A DNA stretch of 64,000 nucleotides from Streptomyces sp. I05A-00742 (GTDB taxonomy: Bacteria; Actinomycetota; Actinomycetes; Streptomycetales; Streptomycetaceae): positions 248,376-312,375 of the forward strand of contig NZ_JABETO010000001.1 in the NCBI RefSeq assembly GCF_013055795.1, given 5' to 3'. The translations under genes and the position numbers were made by a program. The notes beneath the pieces are model-generated. The model had not been told where the DNA came from, searched no databases, and saw nothing but the letters and a program-made list of their open reading frames with translations. Below are positions 26,958 through 35,606 of the stretch, piece after piece (the first letter of the stretch is position 1; each line of letters begins with the position of its first letter).

Positions 26958-27737
26958 TCAGAAAGGTGTACCCGAGAGTAAGTCCGCCGCCGGAGGCTGA
27001 CAAGGGTCCGGGAACGCACCGATTCCGGTGCGGGGTAAGCCGGTTGGCGCGCCGTCCCGGCCGGGGGCCCGGCCGGTCCTGGTCGCCAGGACGGCCGCCT
27101 GGGTGCGGTTGGCGACGCCGAGCTTGCCGAGGACGGACTTGACGTAGTCCTTGACGGTGGCCGTGCTGATGTTCAGCCGCTTGCCGATCTCGGCGTTGGT
27201 GAGCCCCTGCCCGAGCAGGTCGAGCGTCTGGCGCTCACGGGTCGAGAGCCTGCACAACGCGCCTGTGGCGGCGGAGGGTTCGGCCTCCGGTGAGTGGCGG
27301 CACAGCCGTCGCAGGAGGGGCGGGGAGAGGCAGCCGGCGCCGGTGGCCAGGGCGCGGACCGAGCGGGTGAGGACGTCCGGTTCGGTGTCCCTGAGCAGGA
27401 AGCCGGTGGCGCCCATGCGGAGGGCCTCCCCGATGTGGTGGTCGCTGTCGAGCGTGGTCACCACCGCCACGTCGGGCGGAGTGTCCAGCGCGCGCAGCTG
27501 CCGCAGTACCGCGAGCCCCTTCGCGGTGGGTGGCCGGACGCCGAGCAGGACGACGTCAGGACGCCGGGCCGCGGCCGTCCGGAGCGCCTCCGCGACCAGG
27601 CACGCGTCGGTCACCGTGATGTCGTGCGCCGCTTCCAGGATCAGCCGGAGTCCGGCCCGTGCCAGCGTCTCGTCCTCGGCTATCAGCACCTTGACGGTGC
27701 CGGGCGTTTCTGTACGTGCGATGTCTCCCACCCCCAC
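26958..27737 (-). CDS. Atypical LuxR/NarL-type regulator lacking the phospho-acceptor Asp
   Basis: 259 residues from GTG 27737 (a second in-frame GTG at 27731 is possible). A receiver-like domain is followed by a LuxR helix-turn-helix at about residues 165-215 (LSTRERQTLDLLGQGLTNAEI). The receiver keeps acidic E21-D22, but the site that should read LLDVRMP is LLG66VRPP, so the phospho-acceptor Asp is replaced by Gly. The conserved Lys before the last loop is R116. It therefore cannot be phosphorylated in the usual way. There is no adjacent kinase. It lies directly upstream of the DUF6230 operon on the same strand and may regulate it. Confidence 0.85.
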   Translation of the reverse strand: MGVGDIARTETPGTVKVLIAEDETLARAGLRLILEAAHDITVTDACLVAEALRTAAARRPDVVLLGVRPPTAKGLAVLRQLRALDTPPDVAVVTTLDSDHHIGEALRMGATGFLLRDTEPDVLTRSVRALATGAGCLSPPLLRRLCRHSPEAEPSAATGALCRLSTRERQTLDLLGQGLTNAEIGKRLNISTATVKDYVKSVLGKLGVANRTQAAVLATRTGRAPGRDGAPTGLPRTGIGAFPDPCQPPAADLLSGTPF

Positions 27738-28105
27738 GCCTCTGTGAGGTCTCCGCCTCGGGACCTGGGCCGAGAGTAACCCCGCCGGCGGGCTTGCCAG
27801 GAGGGAGTTTCCCAGGCCGGGGGGCGGTTGGTCGGGTGTGCCCGGTGATCGTCAACTACCCGTCCGGATGAGGGGGTTGCTCCCTCTTCCGGTGGGGTCC
27901 GGTCCCCTCGTGAGGAGGTACCGGGTGCCCGTCGTCCTGGGTCAGGATCCAGCTGCTCCCGTTCGTCCCGCCCGGCCGCCGCGACCCCGCGCCGGCCGGG
28001 CGGAACGGCTCTCGTGGCCGGGGCCGGCAGGGGGTGACACAGGCCGGAACGCCGGACGGGAGCGCTCGATCCGTTCCCTTCACGCGATACCGGGAGAGGC
28101 CAGGA
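27738..28105. other. Divergent promoter region
   Basis: About 370 bases between the LuxR-type gene (minus) and the toxin-like gene (plus). It must hold promoters for both. GGGAGAGG at about 28091-28098 is the ribosome-binding site of the plus-strand gene. No convincing operator or hairpin was recognised. Confidence 0.4.
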
Positions 28106-31100
28106 ATGCACAGAACGGTACAGAGACCGGGAGGCGGGGGCAGGGCGCGAGGCGCCCTGCCCTCCGTGCTCCGGGGCGTCGCGCTGGCCACGGTGGCCTC
28201 GCTGACGCTGACCGTGGCGGCGGAGGCCGCACCGCTCGACCCCCGCACACCGGCGGGACGGCAGGTCCCGCGGGTCAAGGCCGACGGCGAGCCCGACGGC
28301 GCGGACCAGCTCGGTCAGGACGTCCGCGACGACCGTTGTCTCGCGGGTCAGTTGCTCAACTGGGGCGAGGTGGAGACCAAGGCCACCGCCAAGTCCCTGC
28401 TCGACGGTCCGGAGGCGGACCTTCACTCGGCCGTCGAGGGCGGCCTGTGGTCGTACGGCGGGCCGCTGGGCGAGGCCAAGGACCGGGACGAGAAGGAGAC
28501 GCGGGCCTACTGGCAGACGTGGAACACCCAGTACAAGGACTGGGAGAACACCCTTGAGCCGCTGAACAAGCACTGGTTCCTGCCCACCAAGCTGTGGCAC
28601 GCGCCGGAGTTCGGTGAGCCGATACGCCAGTACCTGATCCATGACATCCCCTTCCGGTACCGGCACCCGGAGGCCACCCAGGCGGCCAAGGACCAGGCCA
28701 AGAAGGTCGCGGAGAGCGCGGACCAGGAGGACCGGAAGGTCTTCCAGATGCTGGGCCACTCCCACGGCCCGGCCGACACCCGCGCGTTCGTCGAGCACGG
28801 CGGATACCTGAAGACCGCCCCGGAGCAGGGCAGCACCGAGTTCCGCACCGAGGTCGAGGCCGCCAAGATGCGCTGGGCCGGGTGCGACGTGGGTACGCCC
28901 TTCGACCCGTACCGCGTCCTCGGACCGGTGATCCGCGCCGCCCACCAGGAGTGGCAGGCGGAGCTGGCCGCCCAGGCGAAGCCGCGTACCGCGATCGTCG
29001 ACGCGCAGATCCGCACGGTCGGCCGGATGCGGGCCGCCACCGACGCGATGGTGAAGGCGTCCGGGCAGGCGTGGGTCGCCGACGCTGTTCTGCAGTGGCA
29101 GAAGTACCAGAACGATCGGCGCAAGGCGGGGCAGAAGGTTCCCGACGCCTCGGTGTTCCGGCAGGCGGACGCCATCCTGAAGGACGCCAAGGGGAAGGCC
29201 GACGCCGAGGCCAAGCGGGCCGAGCAGGCCGCCGCCGCGGCCAAGGGCGAGACCGGGAAGGTCGCAGCGGCCCAGGAGGAGGCCGGCAAGGCCGCGGACG
29301 CGGTCGGCGCGCCGCGTGGCCGGGGTCTGGAGTACGCGCAGCAGGCCGCGCAGATCGCGCGGGCTTCGGCCGCGGCGACGGAGGCGGCGGCCAAGTCGGC
29401 CCGTACCGCCGCGCACGCCACCAACGCGACGGTCAAGGACAGCAAGACGCTCGCGGCGCTGGCCGAGACGCAGGCGCATGCCGTCCAGGCCGAGTATCAC
29501 CGTGCCGCGGCCCAGGAGGCGGCGGCTCAGGCCAAGGCCGCGGCCGATTCGGCGGGCCGGCAGGCCGCCGAGGCGAAGGGCTGGGCGGCGAAGGCCACGG
29601 CTGCCAAGGCGACGGCGGAGAAGGCCGAGGCGACGGCGCGGGACGCGGCGAAGGACGCGTCCGAGAAGCGGGCTGTCGCCGAGCGCGAGCGCGACAACGC
29701 GAAGAAGTACCGGGCCGACGCGGACGCCCAGCGGAACCGGGCGGCGGAGGCGGACAAGCGGGCGCAGGAGCAGCAGGCGCGGGCGGCGGAGGCACGGAGC
29801 CGCACGGAGAGCCTGGGACGCACCGTCGCCGAGAAGGCGGGCGTCGCGGACGGCGCCGAGGAGAGGGCGGCCACGGCGCGCCGGGAGGCCGAGGACGCCG
29901 AGCGCAGGAAGAGCGCCGCGGAGTCCCGGGTCAAGGCCCTGGAGGCGGCCGCGGCGGCTGCCGAGGGGACCGACGCCGCCGGTGAGGCGCGGAGCGCCGC
30001 GGACGAGGCCAAGGCGGAGGCCGCAGAGGCGACGGACGCCGCGTCCAAGGCGCGCAGGGCGGCCGACGAGGCGACGTCCGCGGCCGTCTCGGCTCGCGAG
30101 GACGCGGTCAAGGCGACCGGGTCGGCTGTACGGTCCCGGGCGGCGTCGGACGCCGCTGCCGCTGATGCGGCGACGACGCGTTCGGCGCTGGCGACGGCGC
30201 ACGCGGCGGCGGCGGAGGCCATCGAGGCGTCCGAGCCGGCGGCCAAGAACGTCCGCAATGCCGAGCGGGAGGCGAAGAAGGCGGCGGAGGCCGCGGAGAC
30301 GGCCCGCAAGGAGGCCGAGGCGACGCGTGCGGAGGCCCGGGCGGCCGCGGCCTCCAGTGCCGAGGCGACCGGGCACGCCTTCGCGACGGCGCAGGCCGCC
30401 GCGGCGGCCCGGGACTCGGCGGCCGAGGTGGCGCAGCCCGCCGCCGTGGCCATCGGCCTCGGCAGCCCGTACCGGGAGAAGGACACCTCGGCGGGCCTGT
30501 CGGTGATCGTCGGACAGACGTCCAAGTCGCTCGCCGAGCAGCAGGCGGCCGCCGCGCAGGCCAAGGCCGAGGAGGCGGCCCGCGCCGCCGCGGAGGCCAA
30601 GGAACTGGCCGCGAAGGCGGCCAAGGACGCCAAGCTCGCCGCGGAGGCCGCCGCGGCGGCCGCGGCGGACGCCGCACGGGCGGCCCGTTTCCTGGCCGAG
30701 ACCCGGACGTACGCGGCGCAGGCCAAGTCCGCGGCGGAGGCCGCGCAACGGGCCGAGGCCAAGACCAACCAGTACAACGAGCAGGCCAACAAGGACGCCT
30801 TCCTCGCCAACGCGGCGGCCGGCACGGCCGAGTCGGAGGCGGCGGCGGCCCGCAACAGCGCCGACGAGGCGGAGAAGGACGCGGGCAGCGCCCGTAAGGC
30901 GGCCGGTTCGGCGGAGGCCGACGCGTCCGCCGCGCGGGACTCGGCCGCGAAGTCGGACCGCAACGCCACGTCCGCAGAGCAGGCCGCCGCGAACGCCAGG
31001 GAGGAGGCCACCCGGGCGAACCAGGCGGCCACCCGGGCCGAGGCGGAGGAGCGGGCACGTGAGGAGGCGGCCCGCAAGAAGGCGATGGAGACCGGCGACT

Positions 31101-31900
31101 CGGGTGTCTCCGGAGGGGGCGGCCCGGATCTGGGCACCGATGACGAATCGATCCTCCTCCGCACGTGCGGCCAATCCTGCGTCGACCAGTACCGCGAGGC
31201 GCGCAAGGCCGCCTCCACGAGCGTCGTCGACTGGGTCAAGCAGAACGGCGGCGAGATCCTCCTGGAGGTCCTCGGCGTCAACAACGTCAAGCGCTGCTTC
31301 GGCCAACGGCACGTCGGGAGCTGCCTCTGGGCGCTGGTCGACGCGGCGGGCTGGTTCACGGTCATCGCCAAGATCAAGCCCATCAGCAAGGCCATCTACC
31401 GGGTCACCACGGGAATCTCCGGGTTCTTCGAGAAGGCGGAGTGGGGCAAGCGCACCACGGACCGGCTGCGGAAGGTCATCGAGCGGGGCAGGAAGAACCC
31501 CGACCACAAGCCTCCGAAGTGCGTCGTTCCCTCCGCGCGGTCCGGCTGGGCGCCCGGGCAGCGGGCGGCCGCGGTCGCGAGCGCGGACGACTGCTTCCCT
31601 CCCGGCCTGACGGACGAGGGCGAGCGGTACGTCCGGTCGAAGCACTTCAAGGGCGGTTCGCAGGTCGACCGGACCAAGGGCATCTTCGACGACTCCGTCA
31701 ACCTGGACGACCTCGCCGACAAGGCGGCGGGAGCCACCGCGCGGAAGAACGACCGCGGGAACTTCGAACGGGTGGTGGACTTCGGGCGGCCGGTGGGCGA
31801 GACGTCGGCCATGGACGGGGCGAAGCCAACCTCTTGGTTCATGCTGGTCCAGGACAGGTTCGGCGGTGTCGTCACCATGTACCCGATTCCGCCGATGTAG
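28106..31900 (+). CDS. Giant secreted Ala-rich coiled-coil protein with toxin-like C-terminal domain (polymorphic toxin candidate)
   Basis: ATG 28106 has GGGAGAGG upstream; 1264 residues. The N-terminus has a twin-basic stretch and signal sequence ending near residue 55 (LTLTVAAEAA). Residues 60-340 form a globular region rich in Trp with CLAGQLLN and a GHSHGPADTRAF segment. About 350-990 is an almost uninterrupted alanine/glutamate/lysine coiled coil, a long rod. Residues 1010-1120 carry four Cys and a hydrophobic patch (pretoxin-like). The last ~100 residues (YVRSKHFKGG, then VVDFGRPVGE, ending VVTMYPIPP) have the size, charge and placement of a nuclease-type toxin tip, possibly BECR-like. 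A small gene follows immediately. Function as an antibacterial effector is inferred from this architecture. Confidence 0.75.
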   Translation: MHRTVQRPGGGGRARGALPSVLRGVALATVASLTLTVAAEAAPLDPRTPAGRQVPRVKADGEPDGADQLGQDVRDDRCLAGQLLNWGEVETKATAKSLLDGPEADLHSAVEGGLWSYGGPLGEAKDRDEKETRAYWQTWNTQYKDWENTLEPLNKHWFLPTKLWHAPEFGEPIRQYLIHDIPFRYRHPEATQAAKDQAKKVAESADQEDRKVFQMLGHSHGPADTRAFVEHGGYLKTAPEQGSTEFRTEVEAAKMRWAGCDVGTPFDPYRVLGPVIRAAHQEWQAELAAQAKPRTAIVDAQIRTVGRMRAATDAMVKASGQAWVADAVLQWQKYQNDRRKAGQKVPDASVFRQADAILKDAKGKADAEAKRAEQAAAAAKGETGKVAAAQEEAGKAADAVGAPRGRGLEYAQQAAQIARASAAATEAAAKSARTAAHATNATVKDSKTLAALAETQAHAVQAEYHRAAAQEAAAQAKAAADSAGRQAAEAKGWAAKATAAKATAEKAEATARDAAKDASEKRAVAERERDNAKKYRADADAQRNRAAEADKRAQEQQARAAEARSRTESLGRTVAEKAGVADGAEERAATARREAEDAERRKSAAESRVKALEAAAAAAEGTDAAGEARSAADEAKAEAAEATDAASKARRAADEATSAAVSAREDAVKATGSAVRSRAASDAAAADAATTRSALATAHAAAAEAIEASEPAAKNVRNAEREAKKAAEAAETARKEAEATRAEARAAAASSAEATGHAFATAQAAAAARDSAAEVAQPAAVAIGLGSPYREKDTSAGLSVIVGQTSKSLAEQQAAAAQAKAEEAARAAAEAKELAAKAAKDAKLAAEAAAAAAADAARAARFLAETRTYAAQAKSAAEAAQRAEAKTNQYNEQANKDAFLANAAAGTAESEAAAARNSADEAEKDAGSARKAAGSAEADASAARDSAAKSDRNATSAEQAAANAREEATRANQAATRAEAEERAREEAARKKAMETGDSGVSGGGGPDLGTDDESILLRTCGQSCVDQYREARKAASTSVVDWVKQNGGEILLEVLGVNNVKRCFGQRHVGSCLWALVDAAGWFTVIAKIKPISKAIYRVTTGISGFFEKAEWGKRTTDRLRKVIERGRKNPDHKPPKCVVPSARSGWAPGQRAAAVASADDCFPPGLTDEGERYVRSKHFKGGSQVDRTKGIFDDSVNLDDLADKAAGATARKNDRGNFERVVDFGRPVGETSAMDGAKPTSWFMLVQDRFGGVVTMYPIPPM

Positions 31901-31936
31901 TTCGGGGATCCGATATGACCAGGAGGTAAGAGACGT

Positions 31937-32227
31937 TTGGGAATGGCCGTCTTCATCGAGAACCAGCTTCACGAGCGGATCGGTGAGGTCCTGGACGACC
32001 GGGACGAATCCTTCATGCGGGCCTGCGAGTCGGGCCCTCGCCGATCCGTGCGGCACGCGGTGGGCAGGCACGGGGACACCATGTTCAACACCTTCCAGTT
32101 GATGCTTCTCCTGGAAGAACTCCGTGAATTGCCGCCCGGCCTGCGGACGGAAACGGTCCGTGCGGTCGAGGAGGCCGCCGAGTCGGCGATCCGGAAGCAG
32201 GGGTATCTCTTCTTCTCCGGCGACTAG
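31937..32227 (+). CDS. Probable immunity protein for the upstream toxin-like protein
   Basis: AGGAGG at 31921-31926 is spaced best for TTG 31937 (96 residues); ATG 31943 in frame is the alternative. An acidic, helical, soluble protein without known domain (VRHAVGRHGDTMFNTF, ELRELPPGLR). It starts 37 bases after the toxin-like gene and shares its terminator. Gene order, size and acidity are those of polymorphic-toxin immunity proteins; this is inference, not homology. Confidence 0.65.
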   Translation: MGMAVFIENQLHERIGEVLDDRDESFMRACESGPRRSVRHAVGRHGDTMFNTFQLMLLLEELRELPPGLRTETVRAVEEAAESAIRKQGYLFFSGD

Positions 32228-32240
32228 ACGCACGACGACA

Positions 32241-32274
32241 GCGGCCGCCCTCCCCGTCGGGGGAGGGCGGCCGC
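32241..32274. terminator. Strong bidirectional hairpin
   Basis: A perfect 15-base GC stem (32241-32255 with 32260-32274) with a 4-base loop. It sits 13 bases after the immunity gene stop and 24 bases before the end of the convergent transglycosylase gene. Confidence 0.8.
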
Positions 32275-32298
32275 CGTTCGCTGTCCGGGTGCGCCGGC

Positions 32299-32718
32299 TC
32301 AGTACGACTTGTGGGCCTGCCAGTAGGTCCAGGCGCCGCACGGGCTGCCGTAGCGCTCCTTCATGTAGTCCAGACCCCACTTGATCTGCGTGGCGGGGTT
32401 GGTCTGCCAGTCGGCACCGGCCGAGGCCATCTTCGAGGCCGGGAGGGCCTGGACAAGGCCGTAGGCGCCGCTGGAGGGGTTGGTGGCGGTGTGGTTCCAG
32501 CCGCTCTCGTGCTCGACGATGTTGCTGAAGCACTGGAACTGGCCGGCATCCTGGATCATCTGCCGGGCGGTCTCCTGCGCGGCGGCCTTTGGCGCGGCGG
32601 TCGCGGCCTGGGCCGGGCCGGAGGCGAAGACGGCGCCCGCGGCGGCCAGGGCCACGGCGGCACCGGCACCGGCGGTCAGCGTGCGGGAGGCGAAGCGGCT
32701 GATGGTCGAGAACGTCAC
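32299..32718 (-). CDS. Secreted small lytic transglycosylase-like protein
   Basis: GTG 32718 with GGAAGG about 10 bases upstream; 139 residues. The signal peptide ends near residue 38 (GPAQAA). The remaining domain carries the lysozyme/SLT-like pattern IVEHESGWNHTATN with catalytic Glu, then SSGAYGLVQALPASKM and WGLDYMKERYGSPCGAW. It cleaves peptidoglycan glycan strands or remodels the cell wall during growth or germination. It belongs to the short one-domain family common in Streptomyces, which lacks a LysM domain. Confidence 0.85.
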   Translation of the reverse strand: MTFSTISRFASRTLTAGAGAAVALAAAGAVFASGPAQAATAAPKAAAQETARQMIQDAGQFQCFSNIVEHESGWNHTATNPSSGAYGLVQALPASKMASAGADWQTNPATQIKWGLDYMKERYGSPCGAWTYWQAHKSY

Positions 32719-33048
32719 GGAGGAGAACCTTCCGTCGGGGGCAGGACGGCGCCGCCGGACCGAGCGGTCCCTGGCGGCCCGACCAACGTGGCCGACGGTT
32801 CCCGGGTGGTGCAACGACCGCCGAGTACGAAGCGGGGCCGGAGGAGGGGCGGGGAGGTGCGGGAGCGGCCCTGCGAGGCCGGGCGGCCGGCGGTACGAAG
32901 GGGCGTCGTTTGTGACGCGCGCCATGTGGGTGCCCTCACCGATGGGTAATGATCGCAGCCCATGAATGCCTCTTACGTCATGCGTCGCGCCGCGGCGACC
33001 GACGCGCGCCGTCACGGCCCGCGCCCGTCCGTAGCGCCGCCGGGCCCG
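32719..33048. other. Leader/promoter region of the transglycosylase gene
   Basis: About 330 bases upstream of the transglycosylase start. It was searched for a c-di-AMP (ydaO-type) riboswitch, often found before such genes in Streptomyces, but the conserved segments were not found. It also contains the end of the ECF operon. Nothing else is recognised. Confidence 0.35.
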
Positions 33049-33915
33049 TCACCCCGGAGCGGACTCCCGGCCGCCCTCCGCCGCGGCCTCCTCGAAGGCC
33101 ACCGGCGCCGCGAAGGCCGCCCGGCGGGTCGCCCGCCGGAGCGCCTTGAGCACGGCGGGCCCCAGGAGCAGCGTGGCGGCCAGGGTGACGGCGGCGCGGG
33201 GGAGGTCCCAGCCGAGGGAGGTCGCCAGGCAGTAGGCGACGAAGCGGGCCAGGTTGTCGCCGAGCGGGTCGCCGGGGACGAAGGAGATGCCCGAGCCCAG
33301 GCCACCGATGTAGGGCCAGCCCTGGAGGTTCATGATCGTGCCGTAGCAGACCGCCGCCACCGCGCCGTACGCCGCCAGCATGGCCACCTCCCGGCGGCCC
33401 CGCAGCCGGTCCGGGCCCGGCAGCAGGCCCGCGCCCATGGACACCCAGCCCATGGCCAGCATCTGGAAGGGCATCCAGGGTCCGACGCCGCCCGTCAGCA
33501 GGGCCGACGCGAACATCGACAGCGCCCCGAGGACGAACCCGAAGCCCGGCCCCAGCACGCGCCCCGCCAGCACCATCAGGAAGAACATCGGCTCGATCCC
33601 GGCGGTCCCCGCCCCGAGCGGCCGCAGCGCCGCCCCGGCCGCCGCGAGCACGCCCAGCATGGCGACGGCCTTGGCGTCCAGGCCCGTGTCGGCGATGGTC
33701 GCGACCGCGACGGCGAGGAGCAGCGGCAGCAGCGCGGCGAACAGCCAGGGCGCGTCGCGGGAGTGCGCCAGCCCGGACGCGGAGTCCGCCAGCAGGGGCC
33801 AGCCGAACGCCATGACGCCAGCGACCGTCAGGAGCACGAGCGCCGCGGCCGAGCGGCGGCCCAGCCGCACGGCGCGGGCCTGGGGCGCCGCGTCCTCCGC
33901 TGTGCCCGCCGTCAC
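33049..33915 (-). CDS. ECF transporter S component (substrate-specific subunit)
   Basis: GTG 33915 overlaps the stop of the ATPase gene (GTGA). 288 residues with six or seven membrane helices. The segments GIEPMFFLMVLAGRVLGPGFGFVLGALSMFASALLTGGVGPW (read here in two parts) show the conserved G-x2-G-x4-L pattern of S components. It binds the vitamin or cofactor and is coupled to the EcfT/EcfA energy module encoded just upstream. The substrate is not determined. Confidence 0.85.
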   Translation of the reverse strand: MTAGTAEDAAPQARAVRLGRRSAAALVLLTVAGVMAFGWPLLADSASGLAHSRDAPWLFAALLPLLLAVAVATIADTGLDAKAVAMLGVLAAAGAALRPLGAGTAGIEPMFFLMVLAGRVLGPGFGFVLGALSMFASALLTGGVGPWMPFQMLAMGWVSMGAGLLPGPDRLRGRREVAMLAAYGAVAAVCYGTIMNLQGWPYIGGLGSGISFVPGDPLGDNLARFVAYCLATSLGWDLPRAAVTLAATLLLGPAVLKALRRATRRAAFAAPVAFEEAAAEGGRESAPG

Positions 33916-35606
33916 GACTCCGCCTCCAGGGCGTCCCGCACCTGCGGGACGGTCAGCCACGGCTGGGGCGCCAGCACCTTCGCCACCTGGGGGGCGAAGG
34001 CGGGGGAGGCGACGACGACGTCGGCCGTCGGGCCGTCCGCGACCGTCTCGCCCTCGGCCAGCACCACCACCCGGTGGGCGAGCTCGGCGGCGAGCTCCAC
34101 GTCGTGGGTGGCGAGCACGATGGCGTGGCCGGCGGCGGCCAGGTCACGGAGGCCGGCGACGAGCCGGGCCTTCGCGGCGTAGTCGAGGCCGCGCGTCGGC
34201 TCGTCGAGGAGCAGCAGCGGTGGCCGGGCGGTGAGGACGACGGCCAGGGCGAGGGCCAGGCGCTGGCCCTCCGAGAGGTCGCGCGGGTGGGCGGCGTCGG
34301 GGACGCCGGGGAGCAGGCCGGAGACCAGGCCGCGGCAGGTGCCGGGGGCGGCGTCGGCGTCGCGGTCGGCGGCGGCGCACTCGGCGGCGACGGTGTCGGC
34401 GCAGAGCAGGTCGCGCGGTTCCTGCGGGACGAGGCCGACGTGCCGCAGCAGCTCGCGCGGGCCCGTGCGGTGCGGTGCCGCGCCGTCGACCCGTACCGAG
34501 CCGCGGGCCGGCTCGTGCATGCCGACCAGGGTGCGCAGCAGGGTGGACTTGCCCGCGCCGTTGCGGCCCATGAGGGCGACGGTCTCGCCCGGGCGGACGG
34601 TCAGGCCGACGTCCCGCAGCGCGTCGACCCGGCCGTGCCGGACGGCGAGGCCCGTCACCTCCGCGGCCGGAACCGCCTGTTCTTCATGGCCGCCGGTGCG
34701 CCGGAGCCTGCGGAAGAGGCCGCGCGGCGGCCGGACGGGCGCGGGCCCGGCCTGTTCCGCCCGGTCCGGCCGGGCCGCCGGCGGGGGCACGTCCGCGAGG
34801 CGCGCCCGCAGGGGCGCCGCGCTGCGGCGGGCGTCGCGGACGGACAGCGGCAGCGGTGACCAGCCGACGAGCCGGCCGAGGGCGACGACGGGCGGGTGCA
34901 CCGGGGAGACGGCCATGACCTCGGCCGGGTCGCCGACGACGGGCCGCTCGCCCGGGGCGGGCAGCAGCACCACCCGGTCCGCGTACTGCACGACCCGTTC
35001 CAGCCGGTGCTCCGCCAGCAGCACCGTGGTGCCCAGGTCGTGGACCAGCCGCTGCAGCACCGCGAGTACTTCCTCGGCCGCCGCCGGGTCCAGCGCGGAC
35101 GTCGGCTCGTCCAGCACCAGAACCCGGGGGTGCGGGGTCAGCACCGAACCGATCGCCACGCGCTGCTGCTGCCCGCCGGAGAGCGTGGAGAGGGCGCGGT
35201 CGCGCAGGTCCGCGAGGCCCAGCAGGTCGAGGGTCTCCTCGACGCGGCGGCGCATGGTGTCGGCGGGGAGCCCCAAGGACTCCATGCCGTACGCCAGTTC
35301 CTCCTCGACGGTGTCGGTGACGAAGTGCGCGAGCGGGTCCTGGCCCACCGTGCCCACCACGTCCGCGAGTTCGCGGGGACGGTGGGTGCGGGTGTCCCGC
35401 CCCGCCACGGTGACCCTGCCGCGCAGCGTGCCGCCGGTGAAGTGCGGCACCAGGCCGCTCACCGCGCCGAGCAGCGTCGACTTGCCGACCCCGGAGGGGC
35501 CGACCAGCAGGCACAACTCCCCTTCGGGGACGGTCAGATCGAGGTCCCGGAGGACGGGGGCGGCGGCGTCGTGGTACGTCACCGTCACCTGCTCGAAGCG
35601 GATCAC
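33912..35606 (-). CDS. ECF transporter ATPase with two fused ABC domains (EcfA-EcfA')
   Basis: GTG 35606 has AAGGAG upstream and overlaps the EcfT stop. 564 residues, two full ABC domains: the first with Walker A GPSGVGKST, Q-loop, signature LSGGQQQR and Walker B VLVLDEPTSALD; the second with GRNGAGKST, a degenerate signature LSEGQRLA and LLLLDEPTRGLD. It powers the importer formed with the EcfT and S subunits. The weaker second signature suggests asymmetric catalysis. Confidence 0.92.
   Translation of the reverse strand: MIRFEQVTVTYHDAAAPVLRDLDLTVPEGELCLLVGPSGVGKSTLLGAVSGLVPHFTGGTLRGRVTVAGRDTRTHRPRELADVVGTVGQDPLAHFVTDTVEEELAYGMESLGLPADTMRRRVEETLDLLGLADLRDRALSTLSGGQQQRVAIGSVLTPHPRVLVLDEPTSALDPAAAEEVLAVLQRLVHDLGTTVLLAEHRLERVVQYADRVVLLPAPGERPVVGDPAEVMAVSPVHPPVVALGRLVGWSPLPLSVRDARRSAAPLRARLADVPPPAARPDRAEQAGPAPVRPPRGLFRRLRRTGGHEEQAVPAAEVTGLAVRHGRVDALRDVGLTVRPGETVALMGRNGAGKSTLLRTLVGMHEPARGSVRVDGAAPHRTGPRELLRHVGLVPQEPRDLLCADTVAAECAAADRDADAAPGTCRGLVSGLLPGVPDAAHPRDLSEGQRLALALAVVLTARPPLLLLDEPTRGLDYAAKARLVAGLRDLAAAGHAIVLATHDVELAAELAHRVVVLAEGETVADGPTADVVVASPAFAPQVAKVLAPQPWLTVPQVRDALEAES

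Noticed and set aside
27683..32533. Very long open frame on the minus strand opposite the coiled-coil protein gene
   Set aside because: It is an antisense shadow of a biased Ala/Glu/Lys-rich sequence: Arg/Gly/Leu-rich without domain pattern, no ribosome-binding site, and it crosses several real genes and a terminator.
32719..32960. Possible c-di-AMP (ydaO) riboswitch before the transglycosylase gene
   Set aside because: Expected conserved segments of the aptamer were not found on the minus strand, although the gene type often has one.
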